Shown here piece after piece: positions 44,862 to 55,892 of a stretch of 64,000 nucleotides of DNA (position 1 is the first letter of the stretch; every line of letters starts with the position of its first letter). A program made the position numbers and the translations under genes. Source of the stretch: Thermus brockianus (lineage in GTDB: Bacteria; Deinococcota; Deinococci; Deinococcales; Thermaceae). Where the stretch lies: contig NZ_JAKEDV010000002.1 in the NCBI RefSeq assembly GCF_021462505.1, forward strand, positions 219,352 to 283,351, in the 5' to 3' direction. The notes beneath the pieces are model-generated. The model was not told the DNA's origin. It saw only the letters and a list, made by a program, of their open reading frames with translations, and ran no database searches.

Positions 44862-46574
44862 ATGTGGCGGTCGCTTTACCTGGACCTTTCGGCGAAACGG
44901 GCCCGTTGGCAGGAGGTCCCCCCCGAGGAGGTGGCGTGGGGCGGGCGGTACCGCACGGGGAGGATCCTTTGGGAGCGGGAGGCCTACCGCTTTGACCCCC
45001 TTTCCCCGGAAAACCCCTTGGTCTTCGCCATAGGCCCCCTGGCGGGCACGGGGTTTTCCAACGCCAACCGCACCAGCGTGGGCACCCGTAGCCCCCTCAC
45101 CTTAGGCATCAAGGAGGCCAACGGGGGCGGCACCTTCGGCTACGCCCTGGGGCAGCTCAAGGTGGCCCACCTGGTCCTGGAGGGGCAAAGCCCCGAGTGG
45201 GTGGTGGTGCGCCTTACCAAGGAGGGGGAGGTCTTCTTTGACCCGGCGGAGGGGCTCCTGGGCCTGGGGAACTTTGAGGCGGCAAGGAGGCTTTTCGCCG
45301 CCTACGGCCAAAAGATCGCCTTCGCCCTCTTGGGGCCCGTGGGGGAGTACTTGGGGCTCCTTGCGGGCATCGCCTTTTCCGATATAGACGGCCGTCCCTC
45401 CCGCCTTGCCGCCCGGGGCGGGGTGGGGGCGGTCATGGGGTCCAAACGGGTTAAGGCCATCGTGGTGGAGGTGCCGGGGAGGGTGGAGGTCTTTGACAAG
45501 CCCAAGGTCCTGGAGGGGGTGCGCCGCTACGCCAAGCTCCTCCGGGAAGACCCCCTGGTCATGCAGTTCTACAACGCCATCGGCACCATGGGCATGGCGG
45601 ACTTCCAAAACGCCTTTGGGGGGCTTCCCGTGCGCAATTTCCGCGAGGGGCGCATGGCCCCTCCGGAGGCCTTCCGCATGGGCGGGCAGTACATCGCCCC
45701 CCTCAACAAGGCCCGGGGAGGCAAGCACACCCACGCCTGCATGCCGGGGTGCGTGATCCAGTGTTCCAACGTCATCGTGGACGAGAAGGGGGAGGAGGTG
45801 GTCTCCCCTATGGAATACGAAACCATCGGCCTCCTCGGCACCAACTGCGGCCTTTCCGACCCGGACCAGCTGGCAAGGCTCAACCGCCTGGCCAACGACC
45901 TGGGGATTGACACCATTGAAACCGGGGCAAGCCTCGCCCTCTACATGGAAAAGGGCCTGGCCGACTGGGGGGACTACGCCTTCATGGAGGCCAAGCTCAA
46001 AGCCCTCTACGCCCCAAGCGAGGAGGCGCGCCTTCTCGCCCAGGGCACGGCGCGGCTTGGGGAGGCCTTGGGGGTGGGGCGCATCCCCGTCATCAAGCGC
46101 CAGGCCATCAGCGCCTACGACCCCCGGGTGGTGGAGGCCACGGGCATCACCATGATGGTCACCGCCCAGGGGGCGGACCACACGGCGGGCAACGCCCCCC
46201 GCCTGGAAACCCGGGCCATGAAGCCTGAGGAGATCCTCGAGGCCAGCTACCAGGCCCAGGTGAACGCCGCCGCCAACGACAGCCTGGGGCTTTGCGTCTT
46301 CGGGGGGAGCGTCACCAACAAGCAGGTGGCCTTCATGGTGGAAAGCATTAACGCCGCCCTCGGCACCCGCCTTACCCCCGCCTTCTGGCAGGAGCTTGGG
46401 GAGGAGGTCTTGCGGCTAGAGCACCGCTTCAACCACCAGGCGGGCTTCACCCACGAGGACGACCGCCTCCCCGCCTTCTTCTACGAGGAGCCGGTGCCGC
46501 CCAAGAACTACACTGCCCGCTTCCGCCCTGAGGACCTCTCCCCCCTCTACGCCAGGCTCCACGGGGAGGGGTAG
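44862..46574 (+). CDS. tungsten-containing aldehyde:ferredoxin oxidoreductase family protein
   Basis: 570 aa from MWRSLYLDLSAKRARW with GGAGGG upstream; the open frame extends further 5' but over the divergent genes. Family enzymes oxidise aldehydes to acids with ferredoxin, using a W- or Mo-bispterin and a 4Fe-4S cluster. FAIGPLAGTGFSNANRTSVGTRSPLT is the N-terminal cofactor domain; Cys293, Cys297 and Cys301 (CMPGCVIQC) plus Cys478 (LGLCVFGG) fit the cluster, although classic AOR has C-x2-C-x3-C. RGGVGAVMGSKRVKAI is also typical. Physiological aldehyde unknown. It needs W/Mo, which the ModABC system here could supply. Confidence 0.92.
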   Translation: MWRSLYLDLSAKRARWQEVPPEEVAWGGRYRTGRILWEREAYRFDPLSPENPLVFAIGPLAGTGFSNANRTSVGTRSPLTLGIKEANGGGTFGYALGQLKVAHLVLEGQSPEWVVVRLTKEGEVFFDPAEGLLGLGNFEAARRLFAAYGQKIAFALLGPVGEYLGLLAGIAFSDIDGRPSRLAARGGVGAVMGSKRVKAIVVEVPGRVEVFDKPKVLEGVRRYAKLLREDPLVMQFYNAIGTMGMADFQNAFGGLPVRNFREGRMAPPEAFRMGGQYIAPLNKARGGKHTHACMPGCVIQCSNVIVDEKGEEVVSPMEYETIGLLGTNCGLSDPDQLARLNRLANDLGIDTIETGASLALYMEKGLADWGDYAFMEAKLKALYAPSEEARLLAQGTARLGEALGVGRIPVIKRQAISAYDPRVVEATGITMMVTAQGADHTAGNAPRLETRAMKPEEILEASYQAQVNAAANDSLGLCVFGGSVTNKQVAFMVESINAALGTRLTPAFWQELGEEVLRLEHRFNHQAGFTHEDDRLPAFFYEEPVPPKNYTARFRPEDLSPLYARLHGEG

Positions 46575-46577
46575 CCC

Positions 46578-46997
46578 GTGCGGGAAAGGCCTCTTTGGGA
46601 GGCTTCTTTCGCCGGGCTTTCCCCCCTCGCCTTCTACGGGGGGATAGGCCTTCTGGCCGGGGCCTGGGCCCTGGGGGAGGCCCCGGGGTGGTTTTGGCTC
46701 CTCCTCTACCCCTGGTGGCGCCTCCGCCTCGGGTGGCGGGTTTGCCTTTACCCCGGGCGCCTCGTCCTCAAGCCCCCCTTGGGCCTGGCCCGGACCGTGC
46801 CCTGGGAGCGGGTGGCGGGGGTGGAGGTGGGCCTTTGGCCGGGGGGGCCTTTGGCCCGGGCCAGGAAGGCCCTTTTCCTCCTCTTGGAGGACGGGGAGAA
46901 CCTCCCCTTGCCCCTCCCCGAGCCCGAGGCCCTGGCCGAGCGCCTCAGAGCACTTCTAGAAGGGCGAACTTCAGGTAGTGGGTTTCCGGATGGTTGA
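46578..46997 (+). CDS. two-helix membrane protein with PH-like C-terminal domain
   Basis: 139 aa, GTG start 3 nt after the AOR stop. Two hydrophobic helices (about 10-32 and 37-47), followed by a short beta-rich part ([31 protein letters not shown]) resembling bacterial PH (YdbT/YcxB-like) domains. The last 53 nt overlap the 3' end of the convergent methyltransferase gene. Probably co-transcribed with AOR; function unknown. Confidence 0.65.
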   Translation: MRERPLWEASFAGLSPLAFYGGIGLLAGAWALGEAPGWFWLLLYPWWRLRLGWRVCLYPGRLVLKPPLGLARTVPWERVAGVEVGLWPGGPLARARKALFLLLEDGENLPLPLPEPEALAERLRALLEGRTSGSGFPDG

Positions 46998-48090
46998 GGA
47001 GGACGGGGTGGTCAAAGCCCTGGCCCCGCTTCTCCAGGACGCGGAGGGTGCGGTGGGCGTCCTGGGCCGCCTCCCGGAGCATCTCGTAGAAGAGGGGTTC
47101 GGTGAGGTGGTGGCTGCAGCTCGCCGTGGCCAGGATGCCCCCCTCCTTGAGGAGCTTGATGGCCCTCAGGTTCACCTCCTTGTAGGCCCTATAGGCCCGC
47201 TCCACGTCCTTCTTCCCCTTGGCGAAGGCGGGAGGGTCTAGGACGATGAGGTCAAACCGCTCCCCCGCCTTCTCCAGACCCCTCAAGTAGTCAAAGGCGT
47301 TGGCCTCCACCGTTTGGAGGCTTAGGCCGTTGAGGCGGGCGTTTTCCTGGGCCCGCTGGAGGGCTTCCGCCGAGGTGTCCACGCTGATGACCTCCTTGAA
47401 GCCCAGGGCCAGGTGGAGGCCGAAGCTTCCGGCGTAGCTGAAGACGTCCAGGGCCCTTTCCCCCTGAAACGCCTCCATGAGGATGCGGTTGTCCCGCTGG
47501 TCCAGGTAGGCCCCCGTCTTCTGCCCCTCCAGGAGGTCCACCAGGTAGCGCACCTTCCCTTCCCGCACCGCCACCTGCTTGGGCACCTCTCCCAAGAGGG
47601 GGCGGACGTAGAGGGAAAGCCCCTCCAGTTCCCGGCTCTTGGCGTCGTTCTTCGCCAGGACGCTTTTGGCCAGGGGCCTAAGCCTTTCCGCCACCTGGGG
47701 CAAAAGGGCTTCCCAGGCGTGGGCCGTGGCCTGGACCACGGCGTGGCCGGCGTAGTAGTCCACCACGAGCCCCGGGAGGAAGTCCCCCTCGGCGTGGCTC
47801 AAGCGGAAGCCCCCTTCGGGCTCCCTTTCCAGGTGGGGCAGGCGGCGCTTTATGGCGCGGTCCAGGTTCTCCAGGAGGGCTTCCACCGGGTCCAGGGCGG
47901 GCCGGAAGCGGAAGGCCCGCACGGTGAGGTCGCTTTGGGGGTTGTAGAGGGCCAAGGCCAGGAAGCGCTTGCCCCAGTAGACGGGGTAAAGCCCCGGCGT
48001 GTCGGGCCCCGAAACCACATCGCGGCGGAATACCCATAAGTGGCGGGCTAGGAGGCGGGCGGCCCCGCGTTCGTTGACGAGAATCCTCAC
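46945..48090 (-). CDS. rlmO: class I SAM-dependent rRNA (cytosine-C5) methyltransferase, RlmI/RlmO type
   Basis: 381 aa with an N-terminal PUA domain ([25 protein letters not shown]), a central EEHEE-like region, and a Rossmann methyltransferase: [24 protein letters not shown] binds [18 protein letters not shown] is motif IV, and [10 protein letters not shown] holds the catalytic Cys. In T. thermophilus the corresponding protein methylates 23S rRNA (m5C1942), and its gene lies beside the V-ATPase operon as here. GTG start 6 nt after a TATACT -10, without Shine-Dalgarno. Confidence 0.9.
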   Translation of the reverse strand: MRILVNERGAARLLARHLWVFRRDVVSGPDTPGLYPVYWGKRFLALALYNPQSDLTVRAFRFRPALDPVEALLENLDRAIKRRLPHLEREPEGGFRLSHAEGDFLPGLVVDYYAGHAVVQATAHAWEALLPQVAERLRPLAKSVLAKNDAKSRELEGLSLYVRPLLGEVPKQVAVREGKVRYLVDLLEGQKTGAYLDQRDNRILMEAFQGERALDVFSYAGSFGLHLALGFKEVISVDTSAEALQRAQENARLNGLSLQTVEANAFDYLRGLEKAGERFDLIVLDPPAFAKGKKDVERAYRAYKEVNLRAIKLLKEGGILATASCSHHLTEPLFYEMLREAAQDAHRTLRVLEKRGQGFDHPVLLNHPETHYLKFALLEVL

Positions 48091-48096
48091 CGCTTC

Positions 48097-48102
48097 AGTA
48101 TA
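48097..48102 (-). promoter_or_regulatory. -10 box of rRNA methyltransferase gene
   Basis: TATACT on the minus strand, 6 nt (gaagcg) before the GTG at 48090; leaderless type. Confidence 0.5.
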
Positions 48103-48117
48103 CTTAGGCGGGGTTGG

Positions 48118-48146
48118 TTGACGCTTGCCCCCGTGGCCGGTATCAT
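48118..48146 (+). promoter_or_regulatory. V/A-ATPase operon promoter
   Basis: TTGACG (48118-48123), exactly 17 nt, TATCAT (48141-48146). Predicted start near 48153, giving a leader of about 39 nt with AAGGAGGGG before the ATG at 48192. Confidence 0.7.
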
Positions 48147-48191
48147 GACCGGCGGGCGCACTTTGCGCATGTTTTCACATAAGGAGGGGCG

Positions 48192-48506
48192 ATGGGAGGC
48201 CTGGGACTTATCAAGACCCTAGCGGAGAAGGAGAAAGAGCTCCTTGCCCGCCTCGAGGCCGCCAAGAAGGAGGCGGAGGACCTCCTTAAGCGGGCGGAGG
48301 CCGAGGCCAAGGCCCTCCTGGAGGAGGCGGAGGCCAAGGCCAAGGCCTTGGAGGCGGAGTTCAAGGAAAAGGAGGCCAGGGAAACCGAAGCCCTCCTGGC
48401 CCAGTACCGCAAGCGGGCGGAGGCCGAGGCCCAGGCGGTGAAGGAGAAGGGCATGGCCCGCCTGGAGGAGGCGGTGAGCCTGGTGCTCAAGGAGGTCTTG
48501 CCGTGA
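48192..48506 (+). CDS. atpG: V/A-type ATPase subunit G (peripheral stalk)
   Basis: 104 aa, almost wholly a heptad-rich coiled coil of Ala, Glu, Lys and Leu (KEKELLARLEAAKKEAEDLL onwards). With subunit E it forms the peripheral stalks joining the A3B3 head to subunit I. First gene of the operon, preceded by AAGGAGGGG. Its TGA overlaps the GTG of subunit I. Confidence 0.88.
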   Translation: MGGLGLIKTLAEKEKELLARLEAAKKEAEDLLKRAEAEAKALLEEAEAKAKALEAEFKEKEARETEALLAQYRKRAEAEAQAVKEKGMARLEEAVSLVLKEVLP

Positions 48507-50461
48507 TCGCTCCCATGGAGAAGCTGCTCCTAGCCGGGCCCAAGGGCCGGGCCAAGGAGCTTCTCCATAGCCTGCAGCAGGCGGGGGTGGTGCACCTGGA
48601 AACCCTCCGGGTGGCGGAGCTTGCGGAGTACAAGCTTTCCCCCGAGGAAAGGGAAGAGCTGAGGCGCTGGGAAGGGGTGGCGGCGGGGGCCGAGCACACC
48701 CTTACCCTCCTAGGCCAGGAGGTGGCGCCTTCCCGGCCTTTCCCGGAGGGCCTCGAGGCGGCGGAGAAGGCCCTTGCCCCCATCCAGGGGCATGCGGAAG
48801 GGCTTTCCCGGCAGATGCAGGAGCTTGAGGAGGAGCTTTCCCTGGCCCAGGCCTACCTGGAGCCCTTGGAGAAGCTCGCCGGTTTGGCCCAGGGCTTGGA
48901 CCAAAGCCCCTTCCTCCGGGTGATCCCCTTCCTCCTCACGGAAAAGGAGTTGCCCTTGGTGGAGGAGGCGCTCCAAAAGGCCTTGGAAGACCGCTTCCTC
49001 CTGGCTAGCGAGCCCTACGCCAAGGGGCTTGCTGCCCTTTTGGTGGTGCACCGCCGGGACCTGGAGGCGGCCAAGGCCGCCCTCTCCCGGGCCGGCATCG
49101 CCGAGCTCCGCCTGCCTGGGGCCTACGGGGAGCTTCCCCTTTCCCAGGCGGCCCGCAGGCTTAAGGAGCGGGCGGAGGCGGCGCCTAGGGAGCTATCCGA
49201 GGTGCGCCAGGCCCTGGCCAAGCTGGCCAAGGAGGCCACCTCCACCCTGCAAAGCCTCTGGACCCGGGCCAAGGACGAGGTGGCCCGGCTGAAGGCCCTA
49301 GAGGAGTTGGCTTCGGGCCGCTTTGGCTTCGCCCTTTTGGGCTACGTGCCCGTGAAGGCCAAGTCCAAGGTGGAGGAGGCCCTGGCCCGGCACAAGGAGG
49401 GGGTGGTCTACGCTTTTGAGCCGGTGGACGAGCACCACGAGGCGGACCGCATCCCCGTGGCCTTGGACAACCCCCCTTGGGTCAAGCCCTTTGAGCTTTT
49501 GGTGAGCTTCCTGAACACGCCCAAGTACGGCTCCCTTGACCCCACCCCGGTGGTCCCCATCTTCTTCCCCTTCTGGTTCGGGATGATCGTGGGGGACATC
49601 GGCTACGCCCTTCTCTTCCTCCTCCTTGGGCGCTGGCTTTCCGGGTTCGTGAAGCGGAACGAGCCCCTGGTCATTGACCTCTTCGCCCTCAGGCTCAAGC
49701 CCCAGGTGATCGGCAAGCTCGTCTACATCCTCAACTGGATGGTCTTCTGGACGGTGGTCTGGGGCTTCATCTACGGGGAGTTCTTCGGCACCTTCCTGGA
49801 GCACCTGGGGGTCTTCGGCACCCCCGAGCACCCGGGCCTCATCCCCATCCTCATCCCCCGCATTGACACCGCCAAGACCGCCAACCTCCTCATCCTCCTC
49901 TCCGTGGCCTTCGGCGTGGTCATGGTCTTCTTTGGGCTCATCCTCAGGGCCTACCTGGGGCTCAAGCACCGCCACATGGCCCACTTCTGGGAAGGGGTGG
50001 GGTACCTGGGCGGGCTTGTGGGCATCCTGGCCCTGGCCGCCTCCTACCTGGGGAACCTGCAGGCGGGGTGGCTTGCGGGCCTCATGTACCTGGGCTTTGG
50101 CGTCTTTTTGCTAGCGGTCCTCATGAGCCGCATCTGGCTCATGATCCCGGAGATCTTCACCCAGGCGGGGCACATCCTCTCCCACATCCGTATCTACGCC
50201 GTGGGGGCCGCAGGCGGCATCCTGGCGGGCCTTCTCACGGACGTGGGCTTCGCCATGGCGGAGCGGATGGGCCTTTTGGGGGCGCTTTTGGGCATCGTGG
50301 TGGCGGGCGTCTTGCACCTCCTCATCCTCCTCCTCACCACCTTGGGGCACATGCTCCAGCCCATCCGTCTTATCTGGGTGGAGTTCTTCACCAAGTTCGG
50401 TTTCTACGAGGAGAACGGCAGGCCATACCGGCCGTTCAAAAGCGTCCGCGAGACGCAGTAA
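48503..50461 (+). CDS. atpI: V/A-type ATPase subunit I (a)
   Basis: 652-aa stator subunit providing the proton half-channels. N-terminal soluble arm (about 1-320, coiled-coil rich, binds the stalks), then about eight membrane helices starting near PIFFPFWFGMIVGDIGYALL. Arg and Glu residues in IRIYAVGAAGG and LHLLILLLTTLGHMLQPIRLIWVEFFTKFGFYEENGRPYRPF match the conserved C-terminal half-channel region. GTG start overlaps the atpG stop. Confidence 0.95.
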   Translation: MIAPMEKLLLAGPKGRAKELLHSLQQAGVVHLETLRVAELAEYKLSPEEREELRRWEGVAAGAEHTLTLLGQEVAPSRPFPEGLEAAEKALAPIQGHAEGLSRQMQELEEELSLAQAYLEPLEKLAGLAQGLDQSPFLRVIPFLLTEKELPLVEEALQKALEDRFLLASEPYAKGLAALLVVHRRDLEAAKAALSRAGIAELRLPGAYGELPLSQAARRLKERAEAAPRELSEVRQALAKLAKEATSTLQSLWTRAKDEVARLKALEELASGRFGFALLGYVPVKAKSKVEEALARHKEGVVYAFEPVDEHHEADRIPVALDNPPWVKPFELLVSFLNTPKYGSLDPTPVVPIFFPFWFGMIVGDIGYALLFLLLGRWLSGFVKRNEPLVIDLFALRLKPQVIGKLVYILNWMVFWTVVWGFIYGEFFGTFLEHLGVFGTPEHPGLIPILIPRIDTAKTANLLILLSVAFGVVMVFFGLILRAYLGLKHRHMAHFWEGVGYLGGLVGILALAASYLGNLQAGWLAGLMYLGFGVFLLAVLMSRIWLMIPEIFTQAGHILSHIRIYAVGAAGGILAGLLTDVGFAMAERMGLLGALLGIVVAGVLHLLILLLTTLGHMLQPIRLIWVEFFTKFGFYEENGRPYRPFKSVRETQ

Positions 50462-50474
50462 AGGGAGGGTAAGG

Positions 50475-50774
50475 ATGAAGAAGCTGCTCGTTCTGGTTTT
50501 GGTAGCGGTGTTCGGCGCGTTGGCTTTGGCGGCGGAGGAGGCGGCGGCCTCCGGAGGCTTGGACCGGGGTCTCATCGCCGTGGGCATGGGGCTCGCCGTG
50601 GGCCTAGCCGCCTTGGGCACGGGCGTGGCCCAGGCCCGCATCGGGGCCGCCGGCGTGGGGGCCATCGCCGAGGACCGGGGTAACTTCGGTACCGCCCTCA
50701 TCTTCCTGCTCCTGCCCGAAACCCTGGTGATCTTCGGTCTCCTCATCGCCTTCATCCTGAACGGCAAGCTCTAA
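50475..50774 (+). CDS. V/A-type ATPase proteolipid subunit L (c ring)
   Basis: 99 aa. A cleavable signal-like N-terminus (MKKLLVLVLVAVFGALALAA), then two transmembrane helices with the proton-binding Glu in LLPETLVIFGLL. It forms the rotor ring, so is needed in about twelve copies per complex. AAGGGAGGG precedes it, and an intrinsic terminator follows immediately after its stop. Confidence 0.95.
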   Translation: MKKLLVLVLVAVFGALALAAEEAAASGGLDRGLIAVGMGLAVGLAALGTGVAQARIGAAGVGAIAEDRGNFGTALIFLLLPETLVIFGLLIAFILNGKL

Positions 50775-50786
50775 GGGGCTTCTTGG

Positions 50787-50815
50787 GCCCTGCCCCAACG
50801 GGGGCAGGGCTTTTT
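50787..50815 (+). terminator. intra-operon terminator after the proteolipid gene
   Basis: GCCCTGCCCC, loop AACG, GGGGCAGGGC, then TTTTT: a perfect 10-bp stem. It lies between the c-ring gene and subunit E within the ATPase operon, so it should partially stop transcription or protect the 5' segment of the mRNA. Confidence 0.8.
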
Positions 50816-50829
50816 CCCAAGGAGGGAAG

Positions 50830-51396
50830 ATGTCTAAACTGGAAGCCATTCTGAGCCAGGAGGTGGAGGCGGAGATCCGCGCCCTTCTGGAGGAGGCCAA
50901 GGCCAAGGCGGAAGCCTTGCGCAAGGAGGCAGAGGCCAAGGCCGAGGCCCTTCTGGCCGCAAGGAAGCGGGCCCTCGAGGCCCAGTACCAGGCCGCCCTG
51001 CGGCGGACGGAAAGCGCCGGGGAGCTCCTTCTGGCCACCGCCCGCACCGAGGCCAAGGGGGAGGTGCTGGAGGCGGTGCGGGCCAAGGTGCGGGAGGCCT
51101 TGGCGGCCCTGCCGGAAAAGCCCGAGTGGCAGGAGGTCCTGAGGAAGCTCGCCTTGGAGGCCCTTTCCGCCTTGCCCGAGCCCAAGGGCTTGGCCTCCCA
51201 CCCGGAGAACCTACCCCACCTGGAGCCCTTGGCCCGGGAAAGGGGCCTGGAGCTTACGGCCGACCCCGCCCTGCGGCTTGGGGTGCGGGCCTTGGGGAAA
51301 GAGGGCAAGACCCAGGTGGAAAACACCTTGGAAGGCCGCCTGGAGCGGGCGTGGGACGCCCTTTCCGCCAGGGTGGCCGCGGTGCTTTGGGGCTAG
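50830..51396 (+). CDS. atpE: V/A-type ATPase subunit E (peripheral stalk)
   Basis: 188 aa. N-terminal coiled coil (about 1-90, EVEAEIRALLEEAKAKAEALR...), then a globular C-terminal domain (KPEWQEVLRKLALEALSALPEP...) that caps the head. Pairs with subunit G. AAGGAGGGAAG precedes the ATG, just after the terminator T-run. Confidence 0.93.
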   Translation: MSKLEAILSQEVEAEIRALLEEAKAKAEALRKEAEAKAEALLAARKRALEAQYQAALRRTESAGELLLATARTEAKGEVLEAVRAKVREALAALPEKPEWQEVLRKLALEALSALPEPKGLASHPENLPHLEPLARERGLELTADPALRLGVRALGKEGKTQVENTLEGRLERAWDALSARVAAVLWG

Positions 51397-51399
51397 GCC

Positions 51400-52371
51400 A
51401 TGGCGGATGACTTCGCCTACCTAAACGCCCGGGTGCGGGCGAGGCGCCAGAGCCTCCTGAAGGAGAGCTTCTTCCAGGAGGCCTTGGACCTGGCCTACCC
51501 CGAGTTCCTCCGCCTCCTTTCGGAAAGCGTCTACGGGGCGGAGCTTGCGGGGCAGGGCCTTCCCGATGTGGACCGGGCGGTGGGGCGTACCCTGGCCCGG
51601 CTGGTGGGGGACCTGCCCGGCCTCGTCACCGGGGAGGCCCGGGAGGCGGTGCGCCTGCTCCTGCTCCGCAACGACCTCACCAACCTGCAGGCCCTCCTGC
51701 GGGCCAAGGCCACGGGCCGCCCCTTTGAGGAAATCCTCCTCCTGCCGGGGACCCTCAAGGAGCCCCTTTGGCGTCAAGCCTACGAGGCGCAGGATCTCCC
51801 GGGCATGGCCCAGGTCCTCTCCGTTCCCGGCCACCCCTTGGCCCGGGCCCTGCGGGCGGTCCTCAGGGAAACCCAGGAGCTTGCCCGGGTGGAAGCCCTC
51901 TTGGCCAAGCGCTTCTTTGAGGACGTGGCCAAGGCGGCCAAGGCCCTCGAGGCTCCCTTCCTGCGGGACTACCTGGCCCTGGAGGTGGACGCCGAGAACC
52001 TGCGCACCGCCTTCAAGCTCCAAGGGCAGGGGGTATCCCCCGAGGGGCTTTTCGTCCGGGGGGGGCGGTTCGTGGACCGGGTGCGCTTCGCCCGGCTCTT
52101 GGAGGGGGACTACGCCGTTTTGGACGAGCTATCCGGCACCCCCTTCGCCCCCTTGGCCGGGGTGCGGGACCTGAAGGAGCTGGAAAAGCGCCTGAGGTGC
52201 CTGCTCCTGAAGGAGGCGCGGAAGGGGGCTTCCGACCCCTTGGGGGTGGGGCTGGTCCTCGCCTACGTGAAGGAGCGGGAGTGGGAGGCCATGCGGCTTA
52301 GGCTTTTGGCCCGGCGGGCCTACTTCGGCCTGCCCCGGGCCCAGGTGGAGGAGGAGGTGGCCTGCGCATGA
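51400..52371 (+). CDS. atpC: V/A-type ATPase subunit C (d)
   Basis: 323-aa funnel-shaped connector between the central rotor shaft (D/F) and the proteolipid ring. Largely helical, three-fold repeated; FAYLNARVRARRQSLLKESFFQEAL at the start and DYLALEVDAENLRTAFKL are characteristic. Starts 3 nt after atpE and overlaps atpF by 4 nt. Confidence 0.94.
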   Translation: MADDFAYLNARVRARRQSLLKESFFQEALDLAYPEFLRLLSESVYGAELAGQGLPDVDRAVGRTLARLVGDLPGLVTGEAREAVRLLLLRNDLTNLQALLRAKATGRPFEEILLLPGTLKEPLWRQAYEAQDLPGMAQVLSVPGHPLARALRAVLRETQELARVEALLAKRFFEDVAKAAKALEAPFLRDYLALEVDAENLRTAFKLQGQGVSPEGLFVRGGRFVDRVRFARLLEGDYAVLDELSGTPFAPLAGVRDLKELEKRLRCLLLKEARKGASDPLGVGLVLAYVKEREWEAMRLRLLARRAYFGLPRAQVEEEVACA

Positions 52372-52688
52372 GGATCGCCGTGATCGCCGATCCCGAGTCC
52401 GCCCAGGGCTTTCGCTTGGCGGGCCTCGAGGCCTACGCCGCCCAAAGCCCGGAGGAGGCCAAGGCCCTTTTGGAGAGGCTGGTGGGGCAAGGGGGGTACG
52501 CCCTGGTGGCCGTGGACCAGGGCCTTCTGCCCGAGCCGGAGAAGGCGGTGGAGCGCCTCATGCGGGGGAAGGACCTTCCCGTCCTCCTGCCCATGGCGGG
52601 CCTGAAGGAGGCCTTCCAAAACCCCGATGTGGAAGGCTACATGCGCGAGCTGGTGCGGCGCACCATCGGCTTTGACATCAAGTTGTAG
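52368..52688 (+). CDS. atpF: V/A-type ATPase subunit F
   Basis: 106 aa, CheY-like alpha/beta fold: MRIAVIADPESAQGFRLAGLEAY, YALVAVDQGLL, LPVLLPM, ending with a helix (YMRELVRRTIGFDIKL). It binds subunit D in the shaft and modulates ATP hydrolysis. ATG overlaps the atpC stop. Confidence 0.94.
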   Translation: MRIAVIADPESAQGFRLAGLEAYAAQSPEEAKALLERLVGQGGYALVAVDQGLLPEPEKAVERLMRGKDLPVLLPMAGLKEAFQNPDVEGYMRELVRRTIGFDIKL

Positions 52689-52700
52689 GATGGAGGGAAG

Positions 52701-54437
<1,737 letters not shown>

Positions 54438-54446
54438 GGAGGGAAG

Positions 54447-55883
54447 ATGGACCTCTTGAAGAAGGAGTACACCGGCGTCACCTACATCTCCGGTCCCCTG
54501 CTCTTCGTGGAGAACGCCAAGGACCTGGCCTACGGCGCCATCGTGGACATCAAGGACGGCTCGGGCCGGGTGCGCGGCGGGCAGGTGATTGAGGTTTCCG
54601 AGGAGTACGCCGTCATCCAGGTGTTTGAGGAGACCACGGGGCTGGACCTGGCCACCACCACGGTGAGCCTGGTGGAGGACGTGGCCCGGCTCGGGGTTTC
54701 CAAGGAGATGCTGGGCCGCCGCTTCAACGGTATCGGCAAGCCCATTGACGGCCTTCCCCCCATCACCCCGGAGAAGCGGCTTCCCATCGTGGGCCTTCCC
54801 CTGAACCCCGTGGCCCGGAGGAAGCCGGAGGAGTTCATCCAGACGGGCATCTCCACCATTGACGTGATGAACACCCTGGTGCGGGGGCAGAAGCTCCCCA
54901 TCTTCTCCGGCTCGGGCCTCCCCGCCAACGAGATCGCTGCCCAGATCGCCCGGCAGGCCACGGTCCGTCCCGACCTCTCCGGGGAAGGGGAGAAGGAGGA
55001 GCCCTTCGCCGTGGTCTTCGCCGCCATGGGCATCACCCAGCGGGAGCTCTCCTACTTCATCCAGGAGTTTGAGCGCACCGGGGCCTTAAGCCGCTCCGTC
55101 CTCTTCCTCAACAAGGCGGACGACCCCACCATTGAGCGCCTCCTCACCCCCCGCATGGCCCTCACCGTGGCGGAGTACCTGGCCTTTGAGCACGACTACC
55201 ACGTGCTGGTGATCCTCACGGACATGACCAACTACTGCGAGGCCCTGCGGGAGATTGGGGCGAGCCGCGAGGAGATCCCTGGGCGCCGCGGCTACCCCGG
55301 CTACATGTACACCGACCTGGCCACCATCTACGAGCGGGCCGGGGTGGTGGCGGGGAAGAAGGGGAGCGTGACCCAGATCCCCATCCTCTCCATGCCCGAC
55401 GACGACCGCACCCACCCCATCCCCGACCTCACGGGCTACATCACCGAGGGGCAGATCCAGCTCTCCCGGGAGCTCCACCGCAAGGGCATCTACCCGCCCA
55501 TTGACCCCCTGCCCTCCCTCTCCCGCCTCATGAACAACGGGGTGGGCAAGGGCAAGACCCGGGAGGACCACAAGCAGGTGTCCGACCAGCTCTACTCCGC
55601 CTACGCCAACGGCGTGGACATCCGCAAGCTGGTGGCCATCATCGGCGAGGATGCCCTCACGGAGAACGACCGCCGCTACCTGCAGTTCGCCGACGCCTTT
55701 GAGAAGCACTTCATCAACCAGGGGCAGCAGAACCGGTCCATTGAGGAGAGCCTGCAGATCGCTTGGGCCCTCCTTTCCATGCTTCCCCAGGGCGAGCTCA
55801 AGCGCATCTCCAAGGACCACATCGGCAAATACTACGGGCAGAAGCTGGAGGAGATCTGGGGCGCGCCGCAGGCCCTGGACTAA
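54447..55883 (+). CDS. atpB: V/A-type ATPase regulatory subunit B
   Basis: 478 aa. Homologous to A but with a degenerate P-loop ([16 protein letters not shown], no GKT), so non-catalytic. [22 protein letters not shown] and [35 protein letters not shown] are typical; the Arg in [12 protein letters not shown] region supports the interface arginine finger. Alternates with A in the hexameric head. AGGGAAG before the ATG. Confidence 0.97.
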   Translation: MDLLKKEYTGVTYISGPLLFVENAKDLAYGAIVDIKDGSGRVRGGQVIEVSEEYAVIQVFEETTGLDLATTTVSLVEDVARLGVSKEMLGRRFNGIGKPIDGLPPITPEKRLPIVGLPLNPVARRKPEEFIQTGISTIDVMNTLVRGQKLPIFSGSGLPANEIAAQIARQATVRPDLSGEGEKEEPFAVVFAAMGITQRELSYFIQEFERTGALSRSVLFLNKADDPTIERLLTPRMALTVAEYLAFEHDYHVLVILTDMTNYCEALREIGASREEIPGRRGYPGYMYTDLATIYERAGVVAGKKGSVTQIPILSMPDDDRTHPIPDLTGYITEGQIQLSRELHRKGIYPPIDPLPSLSRLMNNGVGKGKTREDHKQVSDQLYSAYANGVDIRKLVAIIGEDALTENDRRYLQFADAFEKHFINQGQQNRSIEESLQIAWALLSMLPQGELKRISKDHIGKYYGQKLEEIWGAPQALD

Positions 55884-55892
55884 GGAGGCGGC

